Below are positions 38,001-49,807 of a stretch of DNA of 64,000 nucleotides, piece after piece (within the stretch, counting starts at the first letter, position 1; every line of letters begins with the position of its first letter). Position numbers and translations under genes: made by a program. This DNA is from Acorus gramineus (lineage: Eukaryota; Streptophyta; Magnoliopsida; Acorales; Acoraceae). The stretch is from positions 24,247,185 to 24,311,184 of the forward strand of contig CM060852.1 in assembly GCA_030737835.1 (NCBI GenBank), given 5' to 3'. Below the pieces are notes generated by a model. The model saw nothing but the letters and a program-made list of their open reading frames with translations, ran no database searches and was not told the origin of the DNA.

Positions 38001-41000
38001 ACCTTTAAAGAGGATTTTTGGATTCGAATCCATCCCTCTGTGGTGTGTGTTGGGGAACCAATTTCAGGGGAGAAAACACCAGATGTGATGCAGATATGGA
38101 GCACCAGGAATGTCATGTACCTCAAAGAGTTGAAAGGATATCTAAATATAATAAACCCCAGCCTTAGGGGGTTGTTTTTAACTATGAATGGTAGATATTG
38201 ACTTACCCCAAGGCCTTTCTTCAGGAATCAATGAAAGATGTTCTTTGATCAACACTTATAGCTCATTAATTCATGTCTATTATTGTTTCAACGATTCCCA
38301 GCTTCATTCTACCAGTGGATGTGGTTTCTCAGTGGTGATGGTGTCACAAAATCAATCAAATTCCTATGAAGATGGTAAGAAAAACTGACCAAGAGGAGGC
38401 TCTTAAGAATGAGGTATCTTGGACTCTATTCACTGTGACTCAATAGGTTGAGGACGGTTAATAATTTCTATGAATTGTATTGAAGAACTCTTATGGTCTC
38501 CCATCATAAGGAGAAATCTTTTTTTTTTTTTTTAACACACAAGAAATCATCTTAACAATGCTAAGAGCCTAAGATGCAAGATACGCAGGCTCTTCTTTCT
38601 CTTCAAATGCAAGTGTGGAAGACAATTGAATCGACAGAATATTATGGACTCCTAATTTTATTTGTTAAATCTAGCCACAGATGACTGAGGACAAAAATTC
38701 ACTTCTCAACTAAGTATTGCAATCAAGTATAAGGAGATCTAGGGTATTAAAATTCCACACAAAGTTTAGGCTATCATGTGACTTCTTTATCAGGAGAGTT
38801 TCCTAACTAAGGTGTACATGGCTAAATCGTGGCTGGATTTGCACTTACCTGTGCCCTCTATATCCAAGATGAGGAGCCTATTAGCCAGCTATTTAATTTG
38901 GGAGGTATAGACATTTCCAATGGACATGCTGTGTTCATGTCCATGTATGACGCATATCGGGCATGGGATATAGCACGCCATGCATTGGACATGTGTTGCA
39001 TATCGGACATGGGACCAAAGACCAACACGCCACACATTGGACACGTGTTGGACACATCTTACAAGTGGTGTGTGTCAAATATTCAAAAATAAATTTTAGA
39101 ATTCTGGACATGCATTTGAATGTGGGATGAGAAGAAATAAATGAAATAATGTTATATTGAATAATAGGGGCCGAAAGGTCCTTTATATAGTTACAAGATG
39201 TACAAACCCTAGAAACAGAAAAAAACCAAAATACCCATGACAAAAATGACTCCAATACGACCCAAGGGGGTGTTGCCCCTCAACCCCCGGAACTCTGGGA
39301 AAGGCCCAACAGGCCTTTCTAATGACTCCAATACTCCCCCTCAAGTTGGAGCGAAGATATTAATCAAGCCCAACTTGGTTAAGCTAGAACGAAGAATAGA
39401 GGGACCAATGGATTTGGTGAACATATCAGCAAGCTGCTCATTGGAGGAGACAAAAACTATGTCAATGGTGCCTGATTGTATTTTCTCTCGAAGAAAGTGA
39501 ACATCAACCTCAATGTGTTTGGTCATCTCATGATGAACGGAGTCTGAGGCAAGCATAATGGCAGGTCAGTTATCACAAAACAAATTAGATGAACTAGCTA
39601 CAGGGAATCCCAACTCGGTCAAATGAGAGCGCAACTAAATGATCTCACATGTGCTCTAGGCCATGGCATGATACTCAGCCTCAGCAGAAAAACGATCGAC
39701 AACACTCTGTTTCTTACTTTTCCAGGAGATAAGGTTGCCCACATGGAAAGTACAGAAGCTAGAAGTGGATCGGCGATCAGTGAGTGAACTAGTATAATCT
39801 GCGTCAGTGTAGCAAGAGATGGTGGGCTAAGCGCTGGTAGCATAGAGTAAGCCAAGACCTGGGCATGTCTTCAAGTATTGAAGAATCCTGTAAACAACAT
39901 CTAGGTGAGAAGTGGGACATGCATGAAATGACTCACCGCGCTGACGGCAAATGTCAAATCAGGTCTACTGTTCGTCAAGTAGATCAAACGACCCACTAGA
40001 CGTTGATACAGAGAAGGATCTGGCAGAAGGTCGCCTGATTCAACATGAAAACGATGGTTTTGGTTCATAGGAAAAGTGGCAGGGTGACATCCGAGCATAC
40101 TAGTGCCCTCAAGAAGGTTAAAAGTGTATTTTTGCTGGGAGAGCGAAATACCATGACGGGAGTGAGCAATCTCAATCCTCAAAAAATACCGAAGATGACA
40201 TAAATCCTTCATATCAGACGCATGTCCAAGCTCATACTTCACTCTGACAATGTAATCATTATCACATCCTGTGATAATGATATCATCCACGTAAACTAGA
40301 ACAATGGTGCACCATCCATTACTTCGACGAATGAAGCAAGTATGATGAGCATGACAGCGAGTGAATCCAAGGGAGAGAATGATTACACTGAATCTCTGAA
40401 ACCATGCTCTCAGAGACTGCTTCAATCCATGAAGAGACTTGAGAAGGAGACACACCTTCCCCGAATACTCCTCTTGAAGACAAAAACCAGGCGGAGGATC
40501 TATATAAATTCTCTCTATCAGGTCGCCATGAAGAAAATCATTCTTCACATACATCTGATGAAGAGGTCATTTGTGACAAGCAGCAAGAGAGACAAGATGC
40601 CGAACAATAGTCAGGGGCTAGAAACAGAAAAAGACCAAAATACCCATGACAAAAATGACTCCAATAAGGTTCGGGGGGGGTGTTTACCCCCAACCCCTGG
40701 GCCTCTGGGAATAGGTCCATCAAGCCTTTACAATGACTCCAATAGGAAGGACGTGGTATGGGCACCCAAGTACACGATACACCATTGTGACTTTCTTTTA
40801 ATAATTATAATAAGTATATGCTAACATATAGTTAGACCATGTTAAAACTTTAATGGAGTTGATAATTGACACACCACTATAATTATACCACTTTTTGTAT
40901 TTATAGGTGTGAGCTCATTTTTTTAAAATTCATGATATAATAATAAATTACTTCCCTCTTATACTTAACTTTGTTGTACCCATGTCCTAGTTTTTAAAGA

Positions 41001-42506
41001 TTTGTCATATCACCATGCTAGTATCATGTGTCTGTTTCTCGTGTCGATATGTATGCTCCATTTTTTTCTTCTCATCCTCTCTCCAAGATTCAAAATCTTT
41101 TGTGAGCTTCGGTTCTCTGGAACAGTTATGGGAAAGGGGGTAAAAACTAAGAAAGATTCTGCATTGAAGCCGAGACATCTCAATTAATTGTTCCAGCAGG
41201 TTGTGGAGCAATCTGTCTGACAAGGGGTTGTATTCCGTACTATGAAAAATTGAAGATTTTAGGGATACTGCATTTAGATATATAATGGACTGGGGTTGCA
41301 ATTATATTGAGGACACCTGAATGTTTCAAATGGAGTGTGATTTACTCTGCCCGGAATTTTCTGTCTGAGTCTGTCAGAAAGCAGACTCCTCACCTGCTGT
41401 TCGTTTTGATATTTTGGAGGTGTATCCCAGAATCTTAAGAAAATAATTGGTGGAAGACTCCCACCTTTTCTCAAACATAGATAGTAAGCAAAACAGAATA
41501 TTGCAATTTTACTTATCTCATTAATATTAGATATCCAGATAATCTGCAAGATTTCCTATTTGATTATACAATGATCTTGTTGATCTCTTTTTTGTCATTC
41601 ATTTCTCCCTTTCTATGGCTTTATCACAGATTAATACTGCCTGCTTATGTAGAGTACTCATATTTCATCGTCGAACTTTCTTTGTTTTTATATATGCACT
41701 TGCCCTTGCATCTCAGATCTGTCTTGGAAAGATGAGGTCAAAGCTGGACAGTGATGCCATCATTATATTGGAAGCGATGCTTGAGTTAAGTGAAAGAAAT
41801 ATGATGAAAAGGGAAAGTTCAGGTGAATTGTGTAGAATAATATACAATCTCATACCTCTTTGGATGCATTTTTAGAACTGCATAATTTAAATTTATACAT
41901 TGCTATAAATTATTCAAGCTGATGGTGATCTTGTTTTTACTTCTCTTCTTATGCCCTTGAGTTTCTCCAAGTTAATCTTGTGTGTTGACTCAATTTGTAG
42001 TTACTTTATCAATCGATACAATATTGCAAGAAGTGAGCAAGAAACCAGGAGGTAGTTTATTGACCATGGAACGTGTTAGAGCTGGTCTTGATCTGCTTGG
42101 CAGTAAATCACTCACAGGAGGAAAAGATGGACCGTACAAGATCGGTATTGATTTCTTTGTTATCAATATATTTTCCCTGTATATAGGAAGTGACAAACCA
42201 TTTTTACGTTATTAATACACCCAGTGGACAATCAGTATTCTTTTCATTGATATCCTTTATGTGCTTGCTATAGAATTAAGGAACATCATTGATGTTTGTC
42301 GAGTTGACGAGGTATTTTATTCTTATCTGTTGCAAATTTTTTCTAGATAACTAGAATCAAGATTTATTTTTTTAATGTCCTCGGTACTCTGGTATCTCCT
42401 TCACTCACTGCAGATGGAGTCAGTTGTGTTAGGAAAATTTGGGAACGAAGCATACAGAATCTTCAGGCATCTGGCAGACAAGGATCGACTAATTGAAACG
42501 GATCAG
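29001..42506 (+). CDS. RPC3: RNA polymerase III subunit RPC3 (C82 type), partial gene model
   Basis: RPC3 belongs to the RPC3-RPC6-RPC7 subcomplex of nuclear RNA polymerase III and acts in initiation at tRNA and 5S genes through winged-helix domains. Exons with GT-AG borders: 29001-29069, 29145-29286, 29390-29514, 29919-29994, 30155-30307, 31471-31610, 35524-35634, 41717-41822, 42001-42144, 42274-42311, 42414-42506. They sum to 1197 nt = 399 codons with no stop. Diagnostic blocks: CDCLLRRGSLSLDEL and CLLVLIQHNCVQAF (first winged helix), TQYMALFDNILHRLRFPKF, GVLQNGRVTF, RYVERCPKPDPF, WRPNYEKFIGNLRNQ, LDSDAIIILEAML, YRIFRHL. The family is longer (roughly 500-550 aa in plants, from memory), so the C-terminal winged helix is missing; I found no further exon up to 55 kb. 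Introns 6 (3.9 kb) and 7 (6.1 kb) are filled with LINE and copia remains. The exon 5 donor and exon 6 acceptor are the least certain. Confidence 0.85.
31905..32945 (+). mobile_element. LINE 3' fragment with poly(A) tail in RPC3 intron 6
   Basis: Same family as 13936-15850. It begins in the block FWEDAWLQGSSPANLF (about 31950), continues with a RRDLSDDEATEL-like block, and has the C-terminal zinc-binding domain at 32205-32558 (IRAFMWLLSLDKVLMKVNRSKW, then CFLCGGAEENIDHLFIRCSFA). It ends in an A-run at about 32929-32945 preceded by AATAAAAGTTCC. 5'-truncated and with stops. It sits in the sense orientation in the intron. The left boundary is approximate. Confidence 0.75.
34030..34880 (+). mobile_element. 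Degenerate LINE-like remnant in RPC3 intron 6
   Basis: Fragments such as EEWPTDIYPWF-like, then PLKLIAFMWIC and a poly-basic tail (about 34340-34460), recall the connection and zinc-binding region of plant LINEs. Strongly decayed, no long frame. Assignment is tentative. Confidence 0.35.
35635..36190. other. Start of RPC3 intron 7, no feature recognised
   Basis: AT-rich intron DNA after the exon 7 donor at 35635. Nothing coding is supported. Confidence 0.4.
36600..37870 (-). mobile_element. LINE remnant, antisense in RPC3 intron 7
   Basis: Minus strand. 36932-36672 encodes a zinc-binding-domain piece (LPLQVQSFMWTVHLIKIFTKVYRSKW, then a CSLEEEVTEHLI-type block). 37300-37640 reads in pieces as the RT C-terminal region (GWKIRRGKIVILN-like). 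Many stops. A second LINE lineage may be involved, since its zinc-domain wording differs from the copy at 32.2-32.6 kb. Confidence 0.5.
38516..39149. other. Intron DNA with T-run and GACATG/GGACACG-rich segment
   Basis: A T-run lies at about 38519-38534. 38920-39070 is rich in GGACATG and GGACACGTGTTGG words of the kind also seen at 6340-6475. No gene. Confidence 0.35.
39150..40744 (-). mobile_element. Internally deleted copia remnant in RPC3 intron 7
   Basis: Left LTR-like segment about 39150-39333 and partial right LTR about 40616-40744. The shared part runs from CTAGAAACAGAAAAA through CCAAAATACCCATGACAAAAATGACTCCAATA. The polypurine tract (plus CTCCCCCTC) follows the left one. Only RT (40554-39901, with GLKQSLRAWFQRF and intact YVDD near 40280) and RNase H (39855-39341, with ASDSVHHEMTKHIEVDVHF) remain; gag, protease and integrase are gone. 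No matching target duplication. Antisense to RPC3. Confidence 0.8.
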
Positions 42507-42961
42507 GTAATATCTCTAGACCCTCTTATTTTTAAGTTGAAAAAAATTGTTAACAGATTTTTCAGGATATGTTGTGCATCTTCATTGTCAGCATTGCTAT
42601 TAGCATGAGTTAGGTCCGGAGTGCAAGATGATTAATGAATGTTAAAGTTGATCACTGGTAATATTTAATAGTCTGCAGTGCATTCTTCTATATATATAGT
42701 AACAGTGCTGTTACCTGAGCCCCATAAATTAAGTCCTATTTGTGAGCCCCAATAGATGGCACTCTCCTATTGATTTCCTATTTGACTTTTTCAAACCACC
42801 AAAATGTCAATGACAAAACTACCCTTCTTATAATTTTAAAAAATAACCTCCATTAATTCCTCTCCATTAAAATCGTAACCGAATCCCACCAATGGAGGCA
42901 CCATTAATTCCTCTCCCCGAATTAACATATTTCAAAAAAATTTAAATGTTAAGGTTCCAAT
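42507..42961. other. DNA after the last RPC3 exon found; dispersed repeat
   Basis: Reading on past the exon 11 donor (GTAATATC) meets a stop near 42606. 42707-42860 is an inverted copy of the dispersed repeat at 48-165 and 5890-6045 (CTATTGGGGCTCACAAATAGG on the minus strand). No further RPC3 exon was recognised. Confidence 0.5.
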
Positions 42962-43139
42962 TTGGGCAAAACCATACGAATTAAATATAGTCGATCTGAT
43001 CTTCTTCTCCAAAAAAATATAGTCGACAATGGCGAAAAACAAAGGTTACATTTCTTGCAAATCGTCCATACCTACTCGGTTTTTTGTTTTTTTTTTTTTT
43101 TTTTTTTTTTGTGCGACATAAACATACACATTAGATTAA

Positions 43140-44095
43140 TTTTTTACACTTCTTGCAAATGTGGAATCCAATCAAGAAACTGTCTCAGTTGTCAAATTTT
43201 CCCTTCCGTGCATCGTTTTTTGTTTTTTTTTTTTTGTGCGATATAAAAATACACATTAGATTAATTTTTTGCACTTCTTGCAAATGTGGAATCCAATCAA
43301 GAAACTGTCTCAGTTGTCAAATTTTTCCTTCCGTGCATCTGAATTTCATCCGTTAATACTGTGTATCTGAAATTCACTGGTGTATCTTGATTTGGAAATT
43401 CAATCAAGAAACTGTCTCAGTTGTCAAATTGTCCCTTCTGTGCATCTGAATTTCATCCGTTAATACTGTGTATCTGAAATTCACCAGTGTATCTTGATTT
43501 GGGAATTCAATCAAGAAACTGTTTTAGTTGTCAAATTTTCCCTTCCGTACATCTGAATTTCATCCGTTAATATTGTGTATCTGAAATTCACCAGTGTATC
43601 TTGATTTGGGAATCCAATCAAGAAACTATCTCAGTTGTCAAATTTTTCCTTTCATGCATCTGAATTTCATCCGTTAATACTGTGTATCTGAAATTCACTA
43701 GTGTATCTTGATTTGGGAATCCAATCAAGAAACTGTCTCAGTTGTCAAATTTTCCCTTCCGTGCATCTGAATTTCATCTGTTAATACTGTGTATCTGAAA
43801 TTCACTATTGTATCTTGATTTGGGAAATCACAAATTTGACATTCTACAAATGTTTTATGTTTTCCTGTGCACACCATTCATATTCTGCATCTAATGATGC
43901 AATTAGCCTGTAATATCAGATACTTGTATCTGAAAATCATGGTACTGTGCAATGTTTTATTATCACACATTAAGATTTATGTATCTTAAAAAAAATTTCC
44001 CTTCCGTGCATCTGAATTTCTTTCGTTAATACTGTGTATCTGAAATTCGGTAGTGTATCTTGATTTGGGAAATCACAAATTTGACATTCGGTAGT
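43140..44095. repeat. Tandem array of 107-bp units
   Basis: The CAATCAAGAAACTGTCTCAG word starts at 43169, 43294, 43401, 43508, 43615 and 43722. The spacing is 125, then 107 four times. Each later unit holds TCAAATTTTCCCTTCCGTGCATC, TTCATCCGTTAATACTGTGTATC and GTGTATCTTGATTTGGGAA. A partial unit recurs at 43996-44075. The first two units differ: they carry long T-runs (43080-43110, 43223-43235) and CTTCTTGCAAATGTGGAATC. Confidence 0.9.
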
Positions 44096-44214
44096 GTATC
44101 GTCCACATTTTGCTGATCAGTCAAATCAATCACTTCATTTGGTAAACTGGTTTCCATTTCACATGAATCGTTGATGTCTTTCAAATAATTTGATTCTTCA
44201 AATGTGTCATCCAT
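44026..44214 (-). other. Unidentified 62-codon acidic open frame
   Basis: Begins MDDTFEESNYLKDIND and is acidic for about 45 residues, then runs into the 107-bp repeat. An acidic N-terminus followed by repeats might be the first exon of a transposon or FAR1-like gene, but I see no domain, so this is not a supported assignment. Confidence 0.25.
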
Positions 44215-44425
44215 ATAATCCTCCTCACTGCCTGTTGAAAAATAGAAAAGTAGTCACATGTTATAAACTTAAAATTAAGATACAGTGCTGTATCTTAAAA
44301 CCAATACAATCCATATGGATTTTGAATTACCGGACATGTTATTTAGCAGTACATATTTTCAAATAAAGTCCTTCAAACCTTTACATGTATATACGTATAT
44401 GACAATTATCAATTAAATATTAATT

Positions 44426-46284
44426 GATATAATTATAATATAATAATTTTTTAATTATCATTATTAAATAAAAATATAAAATATTTTAGAAAATCTTTGC
44501 ATAAATATTTTATTAACATCATAATATGATTTTAGTATATAAAATCTAAACTTTTTATTAGATTTCATATTTTAACAAGTGATTAATCACAATTTCTATG
44601 AATAAAAAATAATTCGATATAATCAACCCGCAGCCGGTTTACAAAAATTGTTTGTTTAATCAGTGTATTGATTGAGTTTTATTGATTTTTTATATCATTA
44701 GGTTATATATGGGTAAACCGAACTGAAATTCAACGCGAGTGAAGGTTTAACTGGTTCAACCAAACATGTCGGGTTGTGTTTTAAAACACTGTATAATTTG
44801 ATGATTTCACAAAATCGAATGAGTTACATGAGAGTCTGAGGTTTCTGTGATCTGTTTGACTCTATGATGTCGAATAGATTATATAACTGACGACTACATA
44901 AAGTCGAATGGGTCGTAGATGTTAAATGTATATATATGTTAGAGTTAACGGTAGATTAGTTTTTTCCTTGTTTTCTTTTTTGTACTATAAATATTGGATA
45001 CAAACCCTAATAATATGATTGATTCATTCTTTTCATATTCTAACATGGTATCAGAGTTTGAATCCAATTTTTTTCATTGATCGTCGACGTCCCGTCACCC
45101 CTGCGCCGCTTTGCCGCTGCCCCACGCAGATCTGCCGCATCTGCACCGTTGTGCCGCTGTCGCGCCGTTGCTGCTCCGCCGTCGTGCCGCCGCTGCGCCG
45201 CCCCGCGCCACCTCGCGCAGCCTTGCCGTTGCTGTGCCACCCTGCTGCGCCACCCTGCCCTGCTCGCGCCCCGTCCACACCGTGCCCGCACACCGTATGC
45301 GCTCCGTCTGCGCATTGTCCGCGTTTGCCTGCGCGTCGTCTCGGAATTGCGTGATCAGCGCAGATCCGTGCCGATCATCCCGGATTTCTTAGGATCTTGG
45401 CCCGGATTCGGTCCCGGACAGCATCCCGGATCTCCGGGGAATTTGTCCCGAGATCCCGTGCTTCGTGCCCGGGCGCGCCCGGCCCAGCACCCGCTCGCGC
45501 CCGGCCCAGCTGCCCGACCCGACCCGACCCGACTCCAGCGCCCCGACCCGACCCGACCCGACACTAGCTTCCTGACCCGGATCCGCGACCCGTTTACCGC
45601 CCCGTCATCGCCTTTTTTCGGTATTTTCTTTATTCGGCCGTCAGGGCCTTAGGTATTTGGGATTAGTTTGACTATGTGATGTCAACCTGTGACATAATGA
45701 CAATGTTTTAAAAATCGAACTATTCAATTAACCAAAAAAATGAACTAGTCAAGGGTCATTGGTTCAATTGTAATATAATAATTTGAACCGTGATATAATT
45801 ATAATATAATAATTTTTTAATTATCATTATTAAATAAAAATATAAAATATTTTAGAAAATCTTTGCATAAATATTTTATTAACATCATAATATGATTTTA
45901 GTATATAAAATCTAAACTTTTTATTAGATTTTATATTTTAACAAGTGATTAATCACAATTTTTATGAATAAAAAACCATTCGATATAATCAACCCGCAGC
46001 CGGTTTACAAAAATTGTTTGTTTAATCAGTGTATTGATTGAGTTTTATTGATTTTTTATATCATTAGGTTATATATGGGTAAACCGAACTGAAATTCAAC
46101 GCGAGTGAAGGTTTAACTGGTTCAATCAAACATGTCGGGTTGTGTTTTAAAACACTGTATAATTTGATGATTTCACAAAATCGAATGAGTTACATGAGAG
46201 TCTGAGGTTTCTGTGATCTGTTGACTCTATGATGTCGAACAGATTATATAACTGATGACTACATAAAGTCGAATGGGTTGTAGA
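44426..46284. repeat. Direct duplication of about 500 bp (copies 44426-44919 and 45792-46284)
   Basis: The two copies share GATATAATTATAATATAATAA through TCGAATGGGT(C/T)GTAGA with only a few differences. Homology continues to the right of copy 2 (46285-46345). To the right of copy 1 it resumes only at about 45649-45709 (TTAGGTATTTGGGATTAG and TGTGACATAATG), after the family A copia fragment. So copy 1 was interrupted by the fragment and copy 2 was not. Confidence 0.85.
44920..45648 (+). mobile_element. Truncated copia family A: 5' LTR plus leader
   Basis: LTR 44920-45045 (TGTTAAATG to CTAACA) is the reverse complement equivalent of the family A LTRs. It is followed by the primer-binding site TGGTATCAGAG at 45046-45056 and a GC-rich leader ending in TATTTTCTTTATTCGGCCG, as in the minus-strand copies. 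Gag, pol and the 3' LTR are absent. No target duplication, so the element was cut after insertion. Long Arg/Ala/Pro-rich frames here are compositional, not genes. Confidence 0.85.
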
Positions 46285-46345
46285 GAGGGTTTAGGTCTTT
46301 GTGACTAGTTCGACTATGTAATGTTGATCTGTGACATAATGGTTG

Positions 46346-46997
46346 ACTTTATAAAATCGAATGGATCGGGGTAGATTCATCTCTAAAAAAAAATCACATT
46401 CTTATTTTTTTGAGAGAGCTGGGATGAAGGACTCCGTGGGTGGAAATTACAGCGCCCAACATGTTCTGTGTTCCCTAGTGCTCTCCCTAAAATGAATTTT
46501 TAAAGCTTCTCCACGCCTAAGGAAAATTTTTCAAACAAGTACATGCTGATGGGGTTTTCATCCAAATCTGTTTGGATGGACAAATATGTGTTGTTGATCA
46601 ATGAGGTGTTTTGGATATTAGTTTGGAAAGATTTTGGATTTTTTTAGGAATTTGATTTTCTTAATATCATTTTCAAACGGAAAAAAGGTTGTAGTTTAAT
46701 TAAAAGTTGTTGACATAGTTTTATGAATAAGTGTTCAAAAGTTAGCTTTTTCATAATCTATGGAAAAATAATTTTCTACAAATTTAATTTTAAAATCAGC
46801 TTTCGAGGAAAAGCTAATTTTCAAATCTGATTTCAAACAAGTTCAATGTAAAGACACCGAACCTCCTCTTGGTAAGATGGGAGATGTACCCCCTCTTTAG
46901 TGAGGGGACTTGATTTGATAAAAAAAAAAAAATTTACCCACAAAAAAAAAAAAACATTTAAATAAATGTATTTTGATAGACACAAGTCATTCATTAA
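46346..46997. other. AT-rich intergenic DNA, nothing recognised
   Basis: Homopolymer-rich sequence with no supported coding region or repeat family. Confidence 0.4.
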
Positions 46998-47433
46998 CCC
47001 CCGTTTGGAACGGGAATAAACCCCCAATAACGCGGTATTGACTGGAATAGCGGTTTTAACCCGTTTGTTTGTCTGGTATATCCTAGAATATCTCATGCAG
47101 AATAAACTAGTATAAAATGGTATATGGATTCCAATAACTCCTGGAATTAAAGTTATCCTACGTTATTTCATCCAAAGAATACGTGGGTCCACTGTCAAAT
47201 CAACTGTCATCACTTGTCAAATCAACTATCATTATTTTTTCACCTTTCATAAATTATTATAAATACTTTATTTATATTTTACCTAAACAACAAAACATTT
47301 ATTTTTACGTTTATCAATAAGAATAATTCAAAACACAATCAAACACAAAATCACTTTATCATTATTTATACTCACTTATACTTGAATAAATATATATTAA
47401 AAAATAAATCATATTCCCGTTTCAAACGGGGGC
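46998..47433. mobile_element. Tourist-like (PIF/Harbinger-type) MITE
   Basis: Ends CCCCCGTTTGGAACGGGAAT and, inverted, ATTCCCGTTTCAAACGGGGGC; about 20 bp paired with one mismatch and one missing terminal base. Both are flanked by TAA, the 3-bp duplication typical of PIF/Harbinger. The interior has TGTCAAATCAACTGTCATCA words shared with 49073-49483 and 59259-59725. Non-coding. Confidence 0.7.
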
Positions 47434-49072
47434 TAAGAGTACCCATGAAAATCCCATTGCTAATATAAAAATTTTCTAATAAAAACTACCTCCATTTTCA
47501 ATCTACATGTGGCACTTATTTGGAGATTGTAAAGTAGAAAAGAAATTTCAGATGGGTAGAGTAAAAGTTGGACTAAAATCAAAGCTGGTTGTAACATTTT
47601 CTTTTTATTTTTTTTATCATTAATAATCACCGATAAAGCAACGTGGTGGGTCATGTTAGATCTGGCACCAAAGGAAATAAGTTAAAATCTGAAAATATTT
47701 AAATGCAATCCAAATCTATATTTGAAATTTTAAAATTTATCCCATATCCAAAAATTTGTTCCCATATCTAAAAATAAAATGTTTATATCTGAAATATTTT
47801 AGAGTGGATATGAATATGACGGTATCTCATTTAAAAAATATCTATATAATACATTAACATTTATTATATTAATATATTTATAGTTTTAGGAATAATATTT
47901 TTTTTTATATGTTAAACTATATGCTTATAAATTTATGTTTGGATATATGATTTTTATTTTCGAATATTAGATCTTTGAATTAGGTAGCATTTGAAAACAT
48001 GATTGAGCACATTTTTACTTTAAAAAAAAAGCGAAAATACAAACATGTTTTTAAATGTCTCCCCAAATAACAAACATAATTAAAAAGTAACTTATAACTT
48101 TTAGTAAAAGAATATGTTTTTTTGAAAATGCAGGAAATGAACTTTCTAGGAATCCTAGTTTCTTTAAATTGTTTTATTCAAAATCACATTTTTCTAACGC
48201 TTTTCCAAACACAACCTTATGTTTCTCATGATTTTGTATTTTTGAATTGGATATGGATATTTATTTTTCAAATTTTGATAAATATCCGTTCCATTGATGG
48301 GGCGCAAGATGATTGAGCATCTCAGCAACCGAAAATGAACTTATTTGGAATTGATAGTTTTGGTCATAAAGGATTTCTTTTTCGTTAATGATCCAGTTTT
48401 TATAGAGTTTATGGAAAGTAGAAATGAATAAATTTTTATCTAGGATGCCCAAAAATAACAAGAAGATGGATAATTTCCAATGTTATTTATCTGGGTGTCC
48501 CATGTGAAACAGGATGAGAATGAACCCCAAAATAACACTTGATGTTATTCACCCAAATTAATGAATATATTATAATATATGAAAAGTAGATAGGATAAAA
48601 TTTGTTAACCCTCTTTTAACCACATAGAGAAAAAAAAAAAAAAAGGGCAATGGGCGGGGGTTCAAAATAGGTTTGGTCAGACCTAATCCCAAACTTGCAT
48701 ACAAAAATTCATCCCAAACTTGCTATGTTAACTTTTATTAATGGACTAACAAAAACTCATCCCAAACTCGCAATGTTAACTTTTATTAATGTTTTAAAAC
48801 TTGATCTGATTTGGCCGGTTAAACCGATGAAACGTTCAACCGCTTTTAATTCCTGTTTGTTTTCCCTCAAAATTGGATAGTATAAAAACTAGTAAACTTA
48901 AATCAACACATTAGTTGAACCAATAAGTTTTGAGAACTGAAACTGGGTTGATTAAACCGACTGATCTTTATTCATAGAAACAAAATGGAGTTATTTATAA
49001 TGACAAAAATAAATAACATGCATTCAAATATTATATATGCAAAAACATCTTATTCAAAACAGAAAAAGATAA
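47434..49072. other. AT-rich intergenic DNA; small direct repeat
   Basis: No gene supported. 48705-48800 has two copies of AAA(A/C)TCATCCCAAACT(T/C)GC(A/T)ATGTTAACTTTTATTAATG, period about 60 bp. Confidence 0.4.
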
Positions 49073-49483
49073 GGGGGCGTTTGGATAGAGGAATAGGGGT
49101 GGAATATGTGGTAATAGAGGAGGATAAACAAAAAAAAAAAGAATGTTTGGGTAGAGAGAATAAGGAGATATAGCTATGTAGAATTATGTAAGAATAAGCT
49201 GGTATTTGTATTTCAGGCTCCCCGTGAAATTGTGTTATTCATCCACTAATACAAGGGGTCCCACCTGTCAAATCACTTGTCATCACTTCTTCTTATACAT
49301 GAGTAGGACTCACATGTTAAATCAACTTTTTACACGTTATTCACATTTTATTCTTCATCAACCAAGTAACTCAATCTTTAATTATGTTTTTCAATAAAAA
49401 TAATAAAAAATATAACTAAACACAAAATCACTTATTCTATTTGACAAAATTATTTATTCATAAAACAGGTATAAACATCATAA
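49073..49483. mobile_element. Left part of a second Tourist-like MITE
   Basis: After TAA (49070-49072) begins GGGGGCGTTTGGATAGAGGAATA, like the end of 46998-47433. It shares the interior words CACCTGTCAAATCACTTGTCATCA and TTTTTCAATAAAAATAA. The matching right end is not found before or after the copia element inserted at 49484. Confidence 0.5.
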
Positions 49484-49807
49484 TGTTGTAAACTAAGTAA
49501 AATATAACTACATAAATAAAATACACAAGTATATAGAGAAGATAAGTAGAGAGAGATTTCTTATTCAATATTTGTTGGTTGAATACAAGAGAGAACCCCT
49601 CTATTTATAGGGTGTATAGAGGAATCCCAAAGGTGGAGAGTTACAAGTCTATAGAGGTGAGGGGGAGATAGTGGGGCGATAATGAGAGTGTTATGGAATA
49701 GAAGAGTGGGGAAGGTTATGAAGTTGAATGAGGGGGTTATGGAGTTGAAGAGTGAGGGAGGTTATGGGTTAGAGAAGTGGTGGTTATCCACCACCATATT
49801 CACAACA
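49484..49807 (-). repeat. 3' LTR of family C element
   Basis: 324 bp, about 93-95% identical by eye to 54905-55229. Purine-rich segment GAGGGGGAGATAGTGGGG near the middle. Confidence 0.93.

Noticed and set aside
43080..44095. Periodic repeats as a CRISPR array
   Set aside because: The whole 107-bp unit repeats without unique spacers, and this is a plant nuclear sequence.
45019..45652. Arg/Ala/Pro-rich frames near 45 kb (up to 191 codons)
   Set aside because: They lie in the GC-rich untranslated leader of a copia fragment; no domain, open on both strands.
44920..46284. Two 500-bp direct repeats as LTRs of one element
   Set aside because: No primer site or purine tract at their inner edges and no TG...CA ends; a tandem segmental duplication explains them better.
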